A DNA stretch of 64,000 nucleotides from Candidatus Limivivens intestinipullorum (GCA_018711185.1 DVIQ01000024.1:1-64000); one strand, 5' to 3'; shown: positions 40,155-49,152, counted from the first letter of the stretch. Notes: a model not told the origin generated them from the letters alone. Numbers and translations: made by a program.

Positions 40155-40700
40155 TTAGCTCATCTTCATCACTTTGATTTTATGCGCTTCGATCCCAAAT
40201 AATGCCATGACCGCTTCGGTGATATTCTGGACAATCACCGGGTCCCCTCCTCCCTGGGCCACCACAAGAACGCCCCGGATCGTCATGGAAGTTTCCTGGG
40301 TCACATAGGGAGTCTGGCTGCCGTCCTGATCCAGTTCGTATACTGTGGACGCTGAGTCAGACTGCTCCGTGGAGGAGGTGCCGCTGGTCTGATCCGTCCC
40401 CCCGGATATCCGCACAGTGGTCTGGGCGTCCTTCTCCACCGTCTTTTTCCCGGTGGCTTCCATAGTAATCATGACCTCCGCCTTCCCCACACCGTCTACA
40501 CTTTCCAGGGCGCCGCAAAGCTTCCTCTCCAGAATTTCCAGCTCGCCGTCCTCCCATGTCTGCGCCGGCACGGCCGTTTCCGTCTCCTGAACATCCCGCT
40601 GTTCCTCCCCGGAGGGCAGCGCGATCACCACTGCCAGCAGCCCGACCAGCAAAAGGATCAGCCACTGATTTTTTTTCTCCAGCAATTTGTCAAACTTCAT
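40155..40700 (-). CDS. spoIIIAG: Stage III sporulation protein AG
   Basis: This 181-residue single-pass membrane protein has its helix at about 12-28. A ring-building-motif domain follows, with LERKLCGALESVDGVGKAEVMITME and the C-terminal IRGVLVVAQGGGDPVIVQNITEAV. The Ser/Thr-rich insertion (about 100-130) is the region that forms the beta ring in this protein. It follows spoIIIAF with four bases between the genes. Confidence 0.95.
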   Translation of the reverse strand: MKFDKLLEKKNQWLILLLVGLLAVVIALPSGEEQRDVQETETAVPAQTWEDGELEILERKLCGALESVDGVGKAEVMITMEATGKKTVEKDAQTTVRISGGTDQTSGTSSTEQSDSASTVYELDQDGSQTPYVTQETSMTIRGVLVVAQGGGDPVIVQNITEAVMALFGIEAHKIKVMKMS

Positions 40701-40704
40701 TTCG

Positions 40705-41238
40705 TCACCCCTGCCTTTCCGCGTCCGCGGCAGTCCAGCCGTGTACAGTTACGCTTCCCTGAGGCAGCCCATAAAGGGCGCAGATCTGCCGGACGGCTTC
40801 CTGCGCCGCCTCTTTTGTTCCGGAGGCATCTATAGAAATACGGTTTACCTGCAGAATCCCCTGTGTGTCCCGCAGCGTACTCAGGCTGACCTCGGGTTCC
40901 TTTAGGCCGCAGCCTGCGGCAAGCTCCTCCACCTGGCGGGCCAGCTCCCTGCGGAAGGCCTCGTCAATGCTGTCATTTTGCAGCTCGTTCAGCCCCTCCA
41001 TCCCCATGGTCAGCTCCGACAGCTCCTCCTGGGCCATAAAAAAGCGAATTTCTTTCTCAAGATCCAGGGTTGTACCTGTCAGATCCGTCAGAGGCCTTGC
41101 CACCAGCAGAACCAGGATCAGAGAGCCGAAAAACTGAACGTATTTTTTCGAAGTTCCATCCGGAAGTATCTGCAGAAAAATCTGAAAAACGCAGAGATAA
41201 CAAACCACCTGCTTTATCCAGCCCATAATGTCTTCCAC
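40705..41238 (-). CDS. spoIIIAF: Stage III sporulation protein AF
   Basis: This 177-residue protein has two N-terminal membrane helices (about 8-22 and 33-52, SKKYVQFFGSLILVLLVARPL) and a soluble ring-building domain at the C-terminus. The GTG at 41238 follows GGGAGGTGGACGG and fits spacing better than the ATG at 41226; either gives a normal protein. A longer open frame upstream is spurious because it overlaps spoIIIAE. Confidence 0.92.
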   Translation of the reverse strand: MEDIMGWIKQVVCYLCVFQIFLQILPDGTSKKYVQFFGSLILVLLVARPLTDLTGTTLDLEKEIRFFMAQEELSELTMGMEGLNELQNDSIDEAFRRELARQVEELAAGCGLKEPEVSLSTLRDTQGILQVNRISIDASGTKEAAQEAVRQICALYGLPQGSVTVHGWTAADAERQG

Positions 41239-41345
41239 CCGTCCACCTCCCAAATTTCCCGGGGCCAGCCCCTGCCGGCAGTTTGACATGGCGGAACTGG
41301 TTACTTGTTCCGCGCGGCCTGGATCTGACGGCTTCCCCGCTTCAG

Positions 41346-42599
41346 TTAAAGAGATGCCACTGCCATGGCAATCGAAAGAAAAAAGAGAAGCCCGGTAGTA
41401 AACACAATCTTCATCATCAGCAGCGCCCCTTCTCCCACCCCGGAGACGCATTCCGTAATGCGCGGATCCGCGATGGGCTGGAGCACAGCTCCCATCAGCC
41501 GGTACAGCAGGGCACAGACCCCCAGGCGCAGCACCGGAACCAGACAGATCAGCGCCAGAATCAAAAGACCGGCCACTCCCACCGCGTTTTTTATCAGCAC
41601 AGCGGAGCCAAGAAACATCTCCGTCACGCTGTTGAAAAGGTTGCCGATTCCCGGAATGCTGCTCCCGGCCTTCTGCAGAATCGTCTGCTTCAGGGCGTCC
41701 ACAGCCGGCAGAACCAGTCTCTGAACCGCCTGAAGACCGATCACCGCCGCCGTCAAAAGCTTCAGCGCCCACTCCACAAGCATCTTCAGCAGCTCCGCCA
41801 GTTTGCTCAAAAAGTCCTCCCTGGACATCTGATTCAGCAAAACGCAGAGCATGTACAGGTTCGCGGCCGGGATTACTGCATAGCGCACCAGCCACTGGGT
41901 CGCGGAAATCATAGCCAGAATCAGTTCGTAAAAAGCCGCGCCGCTTACAGAACCGGAGGAAATCACAGAGGCCACCAGATACGAAGGCATCAGGATCTTC
42001 ATAAAATCCAGAATCTGTCCCACCGTATCCTGGGCAAGTTGGCTCAGCGTCTGGTACACCCTGGCAAGAACCGTGAACAGCAGGAAATACATCATGTAAA
42101 AGCTGACCTCAGATACCTGGGTCCGCTCAACGACCCCGGCAAATTTCGCGAACGCGCAGGAGGCCACCGCCAGAGCCAGGATATAAAAGGCTGTCTCCTG
42201 CTGCCAGGTCAGGGCCAAAACCGCTGCCTCCCCCGCGGTGGACAGAAGCTCCGAAAGATTCAGAGGAATCTCTCCGCGGATCAGGGAGGTCACATAGTTT
42301 TTTAATGACACCTGATTCTCTCCCAAAAGTTCATCCAAAGCCCGGTCCGCCGCCTCCAGATCCAGTTCCTCCAAAAGCTGCTGCTGCAAGAGATCGGCTT
42401 CCTCCTGGGAGAAATCCGCTTCCTGCGGCGCGTCGGTTTCCTGTGTTCCCGCGGTTTCTTCCTGCCGCGCGCTGCCGCCTTGTCCCGGCGCGTTTGCCGG
42501 AAAGACGCCATCCTGCTCCAAGACGCCCGCCGCAAAAGCCCGCGCGCTCCAGAGAAGAAACACTCCCAGGGCAAGAATTCCGGCCGCCGCTCTTTTCAT
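41346..42599 (-). CDS. spoIIIAE: Stage III sporulation protein AE
   Basis: This 417-residue polytopic membrane protein has a signal-like N-terminus (about 1-24), a Glu/Asp-rich segment, then about eight hydrophobic helices. Conserved features include ISATQWLVRYAVIPAANLYM and MLVEWALKLLTAAVIGLQAVQRL. It is thought to form the membrane pore of the feeding-tube complex. Its start at 42599 follows GGGGAGCGC, 16 bases after spoIIIAD. Confidence 0.94.
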   Translation of the reverse strand: MKRAAAGILALGVFLLWSARAFAAGVLEQDGVFPANAPGQGGSARQEETAGTQETDAPQEADFSQEEADLLQQQLLEELDLEAADRALDELLGENQVSLKNYVTSLIRGEIPLNLSELLSTAGEAAVLALTWQQETAFYILALAVASCAFAKFAGVVERTQVSEVSFYMMYFLLFTVLARVYQTLSQLAQDTVGQILDFMKILMPSYLVASVISSGSVSGAAFYELILAMISATQWLVRYAVIPAANLYMLCVLLNQMSREDFLSKLAELLKMLVEWALKLLTAAVIGLQAVQRLVLPAVDALKQTILQKAGSSIPGIGNLFNSVTEMFLGSAVLIKNAVGVAGLLILALICLVPVLRLGVCALLYRLMGAVLQPIADPRITECVSGVGEGALLMMKIVFTTGLLFFLSIAMAVASL

Positions 42600-42615
42600 G
42601 TTTTGCGCTCCCCTT

Positions 42616-42996
42616 CTATGCCAGAAAGTCATTGATGGTTTCCAAAAGAGCCAGAAGCACAGGCGTACACAGGGAGAGCACGGAAATTTTCCCGTAAAAC
42701 TCAATCTGTCCCGCCACAGCGCTGTAGCCCGCGTCTCTGCACAGGCTGGCGGAAAAATCCGCGATATACGTGATTCCCACCATTTTCAGAAGAATTTTCA
42801 GGTAGGAATCCTGCAGCCTGATATATTCCTGCAGCGTCTTGGCAGCCTGGGCCACATAGGACAGCCGATCGATCCCATAATAAAAAATCAGAACGCAGGT
42901 GGCCATGCTGATCAGAACCGCGAAGCCCGGCTTTACCTCCCTGATAAGCAGCGCGAGCAAAATCCCTGCCAGTCCAAGAATACCGATTTTCAGCAT
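42616..42996 (-). CDS. spoIIIAD: Stage III sporulation protein AD
   Basis: This 126-residue protein has four predicted membrane helices and the SpoIIIAC/AD family sequence (IREVKPGFAVLISMATCVLIF and VGITYIADFSASLCRDAG). It is eight bases after spoIIIAC. Confidence 0.94.
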   Translation of the reverse strand: MLKIGILGLAGILLALLIREVKPGFAVLISMATCVLIFYYGIDRLSYVAQAAKTLQEYIRLQDSYLKILLKMVGITYIADFSASLCRDAGYSAVAGQIEFYGKISVLSLCTPVLLALLETINDFLA

Positions 42997-43004
42997 ACCC
43001 TCTC

Positions 43005-43199
43005 CTACAGCGAAAACAAGTCTTTAATGCTCTCAAAAAGCTGGCTCACGTAGGGAAGAATCCAGAAAAGCACCAGCAAAAGGCCGGCCAGGCTCACCAA
43101 AAAAGCATGCTCCTCCCTCCCGCTGTGCTTCAAAACCTGGCAGAGAACGGAAACGAGGATTCCCACTGCCGCGATTTTAAAAATCAGATTAACACTCAT
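43005..43199 (-). CDS. spoIIIAC: Stage III sporulation protein AC
   Basis: This 64-residue protein has two membrane helices (IFKIAAVGILVSVLCQVLK and AFLVSLAGLLLVLFWILPYV). Size and sequence are typical of SpoIIIAC. It lies between spoIIIAB and spoIIIAD, with a palindromic repeat in the 56-base gap before it. Confidence 0.94.
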   Translation of the reverse strand: MSVNLIFKIAAVGILVSVLCQVLKHSGREEHAFLVSLAGLLLVLFWILPYVSQLFESIKDLFSL

Positions 43200-43229
43200 T
43201 CCCGCCTCCTCTCAGAAAAGAAGCTAAAT

Positions 43230-43259
43230 GGCAACCGTTCAAGAGGGCTGAACCGTTAC
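43230..43259. repeat. Chromosomal GGTTCAGC palindrome, copy 2 (degenerate)
   Basis: GGCAACCGTTCAAGAGGGCT followed by GAACCGTTAC is an imperfect member of the family. It lies inside the spoIIIA operon between AB and AC. Confidence 0.55.
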
Positions 43260-43774
43260 AAAAAAAGCACGATCAGAAACAGGCCGCCCAATGCCCCCAG
43301 ATACCGGAATACCCTGGATTTGTTCTGATATTCCTCCCTGGCCTTCTTCTCCTGGTCCCAGGCTTTCTGCAGGGACAGTTCCAGGCTTCCCAGTTGGTTT
43401 TCCACATCCAGCACCCCCAGCCTGTCTCCCAGCTCCCGCAAAAGCTCCCGATCCTCCGGACACAAGGCTTTCTTCACCGTCTCCTGGGAAACAGCCTCCT
43501 CAAAAATCTCGGGCAGACTCTCACCATCGCCCTGCTCCATGCGTCCGGCCGCGTACAAAAGGAACTCTGAGAATGGCCGTTTTACCCGGCGCCCCGTCCG
43601 GGCAAAGGCCTCCGGAAGCGCCGAGTGGGCGCAGCGTATCTCACTGCTTAAAAGCTTCAGCATATGCCGCAGCTCCTCTAAGCGCACCACACGCAGCCGC
43701 AGCCCCTCTCCGGCAGCCGCGCCCATACCGGCGCATCCCAGAAAAATCAGGAGAAATCCGGCCAGCCTCAACAT
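43256..43774 (-). CDS. spoIIIAB: Stage III sporulation protein AB
   Basis: This 172-residue protein has a hydrophobic N-terminus (about 2-20), a helical cytosolic region (ELRHMLKLLSSEIRCAHSALPEAF) and a C-terminal membrane helix (GGLFLIVLFL). The fold resembles the archaeal/type II secretion GspF partner of the ATPase. It overlaps spoIIIAA by seven bases. Confidence 0.93.
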   Translation of the reverse strand: MLRLAGFLLIFLGCAGMGAAAGEGLRLRVVRLEELRHMLKLLSSEIRCAHSALPEAFARTGRRVKRPFSEFLLYAAGRMEQGDGESLPEIFEEAVSQETVKKALCPEDRELLRELGDRLGVLDVENQLGSLELSLQKAWDQEKKAREEYQNKSRVFRYLGALGGLFLIVLFL

Positions 43775-44730
43775 AGGCTCTCTCCGGGAAGCAGCGGCGT
43801 TCCGCGCTCGTCAAAGATCCCCTTGATCTGTCCCACCCGGTCATGGTTCCACAAAAGGACATATCTCTGGAAAAATTTTTCCGTAACCAGCTTCTGCAGA
43901 AGAGGCTTTGCCTTAATGTCCTCCACAGAACTTCCGTGCACCGTCGCCAAAAGCCGGCAGCCGCAGTTTTTCACCGCCTCAATGGCGTGAATATCCTCGT
44001 AATCCCCCAGCTCATCCACCGCGATGACCTGGGGCGCCATGGACCGCAGAAGCATCATCATGCCCAGAGCCTTGGGGCAGCAGTCCAGCACGTCTGTGCG
44101 TATCCCCAGATCATTCTGGGGAACTCCCCGGTAGGACCCGGCAATCTCTGACCGCTCGTCCACCACTCCCACCGTCTGTCCCGGCAGAGGGCCGCTGCCG
44201 TTCGAAATCTGCCGGATCAAATCCCTCAGAAGCGTCGTTTTTCCGCATCTTGGCGGCGAGATAATCAGTGTATGGCACACCCCGTCCTCCCTTATCACAT
44301 AGGGAAGCACTTCGTCGGCACAGCCTTTTTGCTCATGGGCCAGTCGGACATTCAGAAAAGAAATATACTTCACACTCTTGATCTGGTTTCCCTCCATCAC
44401 CACCCTTCCAGCCACCCCGATCCGGTGTCCGCCCTTTACCGTCAGGAAGCCCTGCTTCAGCTCCTCCTCATAGGCATACAGAGAATAGCTCCCGATATGC
44501 TGGATGGTCTCAAGCAGCTCCTCCCTTCCAATCGAATAGCCCCGGGCCTCCTCCTCTGTCAGCGCGCCTGTCCGTGTCATAAAAAATTCTCTTCCCTTAT
44601 ATATTACCAGCACGGGCTTTCCCGCCCTAAGGCGAATTTCCTGAATGCTCTCAAAATCCTTGGGAAGTCCCCCGAAAACCGAACGGATTTCCGAGGAAAA
44701 CAATCTTACAAACTCGTCCCTTTCTGCCAT
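43768..44730 (-). CDS. spoIIIAA: Stage III sporulation protein AA (secretion-type ATPase)
   Basis: This 320-residue cytosolic ATPase is related to VirB11/GspE motors. Walker A is PPRCGKTTLLRDLI at about residue 150, Walker B is VIAVDELGDYEDI at about 225, and RLLATVHGSS is a conserved arm. It would power the SpoIIIA-SpoIIQ channel. AAAGGAGGACAGGAA precedes the ATG. It is the first gene of the operon. Confidence 0.96.
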   Translation of the reverse strand: MAERDEFVRLFSSEIRSVFGGLPKDFESIQEIRLRAGKPVLVIYKGREFFMTRTGALTEEEARGYSIGREELLETIQHIGSYSLYAYEEELKQGFLTVKGGHRIGVAGRVVMEGNQIKSVKYISFLNVRLAHEQKGCADEVLPYVIREDGVCHTLIISPPRCGKTTLLRDLIRQISNGSGPLPGQTVGVVDERSEIAGSYRGVPQNDLGIRTDVLDCCPKALGMMMLLRSMAPQVIAVDELGDYEDIHAIEAVKNCGCRLLATVHGSSVEDIKAKPLLQKLVTEKFFQRYVLLWNHDRVGQIKGIFDERGTPLLPGESLC

Positions 44731-44751
44731 TTCCTGTCCTCCTTTATCCCA

Positions 44752-44779
44752 AATATATGAGAGAGCCGGAAAAATATTC
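44752..44779 (-). promoter_or_regulatory. Probable sigma-E promoter of the spoIIIA operon
   Basis: On the minus strand GAATATT (-35) and CATATATT (-10) are 13 bases apart, close to the sigma-E pattern KMATATT-N13-15-CATAHAMT. They lie about 20-50 bases upstream of the spoIIIAA start codon. spoIIIA is a known sigma-E operon. Confidence 0.6.
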
Positions 44780-44806
44780 CTGAAAAAAGTATCGCGCAGT
44801 TACTAA

Positions 44807-44836
44807 TTGACATCTTTTTATCAACAAGACTATAAT
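44807..44836 (+). promoter_or_regulatory. Sigma-A promoter of feoAB
   Basis: TTGACA (44807-44812) and TATAAT (44831-44836) are separated by 18 bases. The pair lies 76 bases before the feoA start. I did not see a convincing Fur or DtxR box. Confidence 0.8.
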
Positions 44837-44912
44837 GTACTGGAAAGCAATCCTTGCCGCCTGCCTGCGGACAGCGGCAGTATTAACCACCATACATCGG
44901 AGGAAAACACAA

Positions 44913-45140
44913 ATGACACTCGATTCAGGAGAAATCGGCAGAACCTATACGGTCTCCCAGGTATCTCTTCCTTTAAGTACCGGAAGACGTCTGGAAGCCC
45001 TGGGTATGACCGAAGGCACAAAAATCACCGTACTGAACAGCAAACGACATGGGCCTCTGATTATCCGCCTGCGGGGCAGCCGCTTCGCCATCGGCCGGAA
45101 AATAGCGGAAAACATCCGCGTAAAGGAGGAAACGCCGTGA
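44913..45140 (+). CDS. feoA: Ferrous iron transport protein A
   Basis: This 75-residue SH3-like cytosolic protein assists FeoB. It contains TYTVSQVSLPLSTGRRLEALGM and the family ending RFAIGRKIAENI. GGAGGAAAACACAA precedes the ATG; the longer frame upstream covers the promoter. Its stop overlaps the FeoB GTG start. Confidence 0.93.
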   Translation: MTLDSGEIGRTYTVSQVSLPLSTGRRLEALGMTEGTKITVLNSKRHGPLIIRLRGSRFAIGRKIAENIRVKEETP

Positions 45141-47179
45141 AAAAGAATCTTACCATCGGGTTTATCGGAAACCCCAACTGCGGAAAGACGACGCTTTTTA
45201 ACGCCTATACCGGGGCGAATCTCAAGGTGGCCAACTGGCCCGGCGTCACCGTGGAAAAGGTCGAGGGCATGATGCGCAGGCATGATTACACCTACCGCCT
45301 CGTGGATCTCCCAGGTACCTACAGCCTGACTTCCTATACGATGGAAGAGCAGGTTTCCAGACAATTTATACTGAGCGACGAGGTGGACGTTATTGTAGAC
45401 GTGGTGGACGCCTCCGTTCTGGAGCGGAATCTCTATCTGACTTTGCAGCTTCTTGAACTTGGCAAGCCCGTAGTGGTCGCCTTAAACATGATGGATATTG
45501 TAGAGAAGCAGGGCATGGAAATTGATCTCCACCGGCTTCCGGAAATGCTTGGCGTCCCGGTAATCCCCGTGTCCGCCAGGAAACGGACGGGCCTTGACAT
45601 TCTTCTTCACGCCATCGCCCATCATAAGGACATCACGGAGCCGGACCGTCTGATTCACGATCATGAGCGCGTGTCTCATCATATTCACAATCACCACGAA
45701 GAGTACGCCATGGTTTACGATGACGTCCTGGAAGATAAGATCGACCAACTCTCCCAGCGGCTTTCTTCAGCCTACCCGGACATGAAAAATTACCGCTGGC
45801 ACTCCATCAAGCTTTTGGAGGGCGACAAAGAGATTACGGAGAAATACCCGCTGGATACCTCGGATATTATCACCCGCAGCTATGAAAAGGATATGATCAA
45901 TGAACGCTATGATTTTATCGAAGAAGTGGCGGCTGAGGTTGTGGTAAACAAAAGCGCCAAAGAGGCGTCCACGGATCGGATTGACCGCCTCCTGACCCAT
46001 AAAATCTGGGGTATCCCGATTTTCCTGGGCATCATGGCCCTGGTATTTTTCTTTACCTTTGCCATCGGAGACTGGCTGAAGGGCTACATGGAAATGCTTC
46101 TGGAAGCCTTCTCCTCCCTGGTCCGCACCGGCCTTACGGCCGCCCACGCGAACCAGATCCTGATCTCCCTGCTGGTGGACGGCGTAATCAACGGCGTAGG
46201 CGGTATTCTTACCTTCCTGCCAAACATCGCCATCCTGTTTTTTGCCCTGGCGCTTTTGGAGGACAGCGGCTATATGTCCAGAGTAGCCTATGTCATGGAC
46301 GGCATCATGTCCAGACTCGGACTCTCCGGCCGCGCCTTTATTCCCATGATCTTGGGATTTGGCTGTACCGTTCCCGCCATTATGGCATCCCGCACCCTGG
46401 AAAACATCCGCGACCGCCGCAGAGTTATGCTTGTTACGCCTTTTATGTCCTGCAGCGCCCGGCTTCCCATTTACATTCTGTTTTCGGGAATGTTTTTTGG
46501 AAATTACGCCATGCTGGCGGCCTTTTCCATGTATCTGATCGGAGCCGTGACCGCCATCGCGGCAGCGTTTTTCCTGCACAAAGGTGACAAAAGCCAGGAT
46601 CAGAACCAGCTTCTCATCGAACTTCCGGAGTATAAAGCCCCCGGCGCGCGAACCGTCTTTATCTATGTATGGGAAAAGCTGAAGGATTATCTTACAAAAG
46701 CCGGAACCACCATCTTTCTGGCTTCGGTTATCATGTGGGTACTGCTGAACTTCGGTATGAACGGCTACACGGAGGTCATGTCGGAAAGCTTTGCCGCGTC
46801 CATCGGAAGGCTGCTCGTGCCGGTACTCGCTCCTGTGGGCCTTGGCTTCTGGCAGATTGCCGTCGCCCTGATCGCCGGCATCTCCGCGAAGGAAGTCGTG
46901 GTATCAAGCTGCGCGGTGCTTTTCGGTATCTCCGGCATCAACAGCGCCCAAGGTATGACCCAGCTTTCGGCCCTCCTGTCCGGTATGGGCTTCGGCCCCC
47001 TGAACGCGTACTGCCTGATGCTCTTCTGTCTCCTGTACGTGCCCTGCGCCGCCACAATCGCCACCATCCATAAAGAATCCGGAAGCTGGAACTGGACGCT
47101 TCGCTCCATCTTCTTCCAGATCGCCGTGGCCTGGATTCTGACCTTTGCCGTATTCCAGATCGGCTCTTTTCTTCTTTAA
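45137..47179 (+). CDS. feoB: Ferrous iron transporter FeoB
   Basis: This 680-residue GTP-regulated Fe(II) membrane transporter has an N-terminal G domain with GNPNCGKTTLFNA, the switch I WPGVTVEK, DLPGTYSLTSY and NMMD. A helical regulatory domain follows, then two Gate domains and about eight to ten membrane helices (for example GVINGVGGILTFLPNIAILFF and ISAKEVVVSS). The GTG at 45137 follows AAAGGAGGAAACGCC and overlaps the feoA stop as GTGA, indicating coupling. No FeoC follows. Confidence 0.96.
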   Translation: MKKNLTIGFIGNPNCGKTTLFNAYTGANLKVANWPGVTVEKVEGMMRRHDYTYRLVDLPGTYSLTSYTMEEQVSRQFILSDEVDVIVDVVDASVLERNLYLTLQLLELGKPVVVALNMMDIVEKQGMEIDLHRLPEMLGVPVIPVSARKRTGLDILLHAIAHHKDITEPDRLIHDHERVSHHIHNHHEEYAMVYDDVLEDKIDQLSQRLSSAYPDMKNYRWHSIKLLEGDKEITEKYPLDTSDIITRSYEKDMINERYDFIEEVAAEVVVNKSAKEASTDRIDRLLTHKIWGIPIFLGIMALVFFFTFAIGDWLKGYMEMLLEAFSSLVRTGLTAAHANQILISLLVDGVINGVGGILTFLPNIAILFFALALLEDSGYMSRVAYVMDGIMSRLGLSGRAFIPMILGFGCTVPAIMASRTLENIRDRRRVMLVTPFMSCSARLPIYILFSGMFFGNYAMLAAFSMYLIGAVTAIAAAFFLHKGDKSQDQNQLLIELPEYKAPGARTVFIYVWEKLKDYLTKAGTTIFLASVIMWVLLNFGMNGYTEVMSESFAASIGRLLVPVLAPVGLGFWQIAVALIAGISAKEVVVSSCAVLFGISGINSAQGMTQLSALLSGMGFGPLNAYCLMLFCLLYVPCAATIATIHKESGSWNWTLRSIFFQIAVAWILTFAVFQIGSFLL

Positions 47180-47265
47180 CGGCGGCAGATGCCCAGCAGA
47201 CGCCTGCTTGCGCGGCGTGTCTGGCTCACAGCATAGCTGGGCTTTGCACGCAGACAGGCAAAAAA

Positions 47266-47305
47266 TAGCGGTTATGACTTCTTTTCTCAGAACTCATAAC
47301 CGCTA
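47266..47305. terminator. Hairpin after feoB
   Basis: TAGCGGTTATGA and TCATAACCGCTA form a 12-bp stem with an A-run on its left side. It is probably the end of the feoAB transcript, although the right side is not T-rich. Confidence 0.55.
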
Positions 47306-47362
47306 GTTCATTTCTGTGTCCATTGGACTAAACCTCTCTTTTCTTAAATTATGATGGAAAGC

Positions 47363-47590
47363 TTAACGTTTTCGGTGGTCCGTACCTTCCTTTCATTGGA
47401 TTTTCTTTGGGGTACTTCGTTACGTCTTCTTGGGTCCATACCTCTCTTTCTACGGATTTTGTTTGGGGTAAATCGTTACGTTCTCGGTGGTCCGTACCTC
47501 TCTTTCTACAGATTTTTTTTGAGGTAAATCGTTATGTTCCCTTTGGTCCGTACCTTCCTTTCTGCTGTATTTTCCTTTGTTTTCATTCGC
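47363..47590. repeat. Degenerate 56-bp tandem repeat, about four units
   Basis: Units of 56 bases recur, each with GGTCCGTACCTCTCTTTCTA or similar, then GGATTTT and GGGGTAAATCGTTA. The period is not a multiple of three, so it is not a repeated peptide. Together with an AT-rich stretch (47660-47780) it fills most of the roughly 1-kb gap after feoB. Confidence 0.75.
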
Positions 47591-47785
47591 CTTCTTAAAC
47601 ACTTGAAATTGAATGAATTATTACGTTTTCACTGGAATCTCCTCCCCGGCGATTTATCTTTTTATAAACCGCTTTGCTTTTTGATGTCTATACTATAGCA
47701 TAAGGATCTATTTTTGTCAACCTATATTTTAAAATTTTATTTATTAATTATTTATTAACTTATTTTGTTTAAATATTCTGATATT

Positions 47786-47981
47786 TCATCTTTGATTATT
47801 TATTCCCGCGAACAACGGCGTAGACCAAAAATCCCGCAGCTCTGCTGCGCTGCAAGTTTGATGCCCTATATTTTTCACGTTCAGAAACTGGAATCTTTCA
47901 TGCATCAGCTTCCCAATATCGGAATCATCGCGGTACTCACCGTATACATACAGGATATGCTCACCGTCACCGAACATTAAG
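47786..47981 (-). pseudogene. Fragment of an Rpn/PD-(D/E)XK transposase-like gene
   Basis: The minus strand encodes VFGDGEHILYVYGEYRDDSD followed by IGKLMH, which matches the mid-C-terminal core typical of Rpn/PDDEXK_2 family proteins. Both ends are lost and no ribosome binding site is present. It is a relic in a repeat-rich intergenic region. Confidence 0.5.
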
Positions 47982-48011
47982 CAAATGATTATCTGAAATT
48001 AGTTCGCCTTT

Positions 48012-48042
48012 GGTAACGGTTCAGCAGGGCTGAACTGTTACC
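48012..48042. repeat. Chromosomal GGTTCAGC palindrome, copy 3
   Basis: GGTAACGGTTCAG-CAGGG-CTGAACTGTTACC is a 13-bp-armed inverted repeat upstream of the carbamate-kinase-like gene. Confidence 0.8.
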
Positions 48043-48112
48043 GCCTTTGAAGCGTTCCCTGCAGGGCCATCTGGAATGCCGCTCTTACCATGGGGTTTGC
48101 CGTAATATTTTA

Positions 48113-48141
48113 TTGCTTTTTTCTGTCAAAAATTATATAAT
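48113..48141 (+). promoter_or_regulatory. Probable promoter of the carbamate-kinase-like gene
   Basis: TTGCTT (48113-48118) and TATAAT (48136-48141) are 17 bases apart, about 50 bases before the start codon. The -35 box is weak. Confidence 0.5.
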
Positions 48142-48190
48142 GAAAAAAAGTGTCGGACAGACAGATTTCACGAAACGCGAGGTACTTTTT

Positions 48191-49123
48191 ATGAAAAAAC
48201 GAATGGTTGTCGCGCTTGGACATCGTGCCCTGGGCACGACGCTTCCCGAGCAGCAGAAAGCAGTGAAAAAAACAGCGCCTGTGCTGGCTGAGCTTGTGGA
48301 GGAGGGATGGCAGCTTGCCATCTGTCACAGCAATGCCCCCCAGGTCGGGATGATTCATACAGCGATGAATGAATTTGGGAAGGCCCATCCGGCTTACACC
48401 GTAGCCCCCATGTCCGTGTGCTCTGCCATGAGCCAGGGCTATATCGGATATGACCTCCAGAACGCCATGCGCACGGAGCTTTTAAAGAAAGGCATCAGCA
48501 AAACCACCAGCACGATCCTGACCCAGGTTCTCGTGGATCCCTACGACGAGGCCTTTTATCATCCCGTGAAGGTGATCGGACGCTATATGACCGCGGAGGA
48601 GGCGGATGCCGAGGAACAGAAAGGAAATTATGTCATCGAAGAGCCCGGGAAAGGCTTCCGCAGAATCGTAGCGGCTCCCCGCCCCAAGGATATCATTGAA
48701 ATCGACGCCATCCGCGCTCTCCTGGACGCGGATCAGGTAGTAATCGCCGCAGGGGGCGGCGGGATTCCCGTTATGGCTCAGGGCTTTAACTTAAAAGGCG
48801 CCAGCGCCATTATTGAGAAGGACTATGTCAGCGGAAAACTGGCCGAGATGGTAAACGCGGATCTTCTGCTGATCCTTACCAATGAGCCCCACCTGAATCT
48901 CTACTACAACACAGATCATCCGGAGCCCATTCGGGAGATCACCGCGGAGCAGGCCGAGCAGTACATTGCGGAGAATCAGTTCGCCAAGGCCTCCAAGCTC
49001 CCCAAGGTTCAGGCGTCGGTGGATTTCGTTCGCTCCGGAAGCGGAAAGCGCGCGATTATCACAGATCTCGACCACGCCAAGGATGCCCTGGACGGCAAGG
49101 AAGGTACGATTATTACAGGATAA
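48191..49123 (+). CDS. Divergent carbamate kinase-like amino acid kinase
   Basis: This 310-residue protein aligns along its length with carbamate kinase (ArcC). Matching landmarks are KRMVVALG, MSQGYIGYDLQNAM, TILTQVLVDPYDEAF, the AAGGGGIPV nucleotide loop and KDYVSGKLAEMV. Several near-invariant segments differ: the N-terminal GGNA loop reads GHRA, the HGNGPQVG loop reads HSNAPQVG, and the LTGVDYV-type segment reads LTNEPHLNL. No arginine deiminase or ornithine transcarbamylase gene is adjacent. It may be a carbamate kinase with altered substrate range. GCGAGGTACTTTTT precedes the ATG. Confidence 0.75.
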   Translation: MKKRMVVALGHRALGTTLPEQQKAVKKTAPVLAELVEEGWQLAICHSNAPQVGMIHTAMNEFGKAHPAYTVAPMSVCSAMSQGYIGYDLQNAMRTELLKKGISKTTSTILTQVLVDPYDEAFYHPVKVIGRYMTAEEADAEEQKGNYVIEEPGKGFRRIVAAPRPKDIIEIDAIRALLDADQVVIAAGGGGIPVMAQGFNLKGASAIIEKDYVSGKLAEMVNADLLLILTNEPHLNLYYNTDHPEPIREITAEQAEQYIAENQFAKASKLPKVQASVDFVRSGSGKRAIITDLDHAKDALDGKEGTIITG

Positions 49124-49152
49124 GCCTGCGCAAAATAAAACAGCACGGATGA

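Noticed and set aside
40705-41895. A 396-residue fused frame at spoIIIAF
   Set aside because: The first half overlaps spoIIIAE in another frame and has no protein character; SpoIIIAF starts at 41,238.
44945-46579. Minus-strand frames opposite feoB
   Set aside because: They are antisense shadows, rich in His and Gly, with no starts or motifs.
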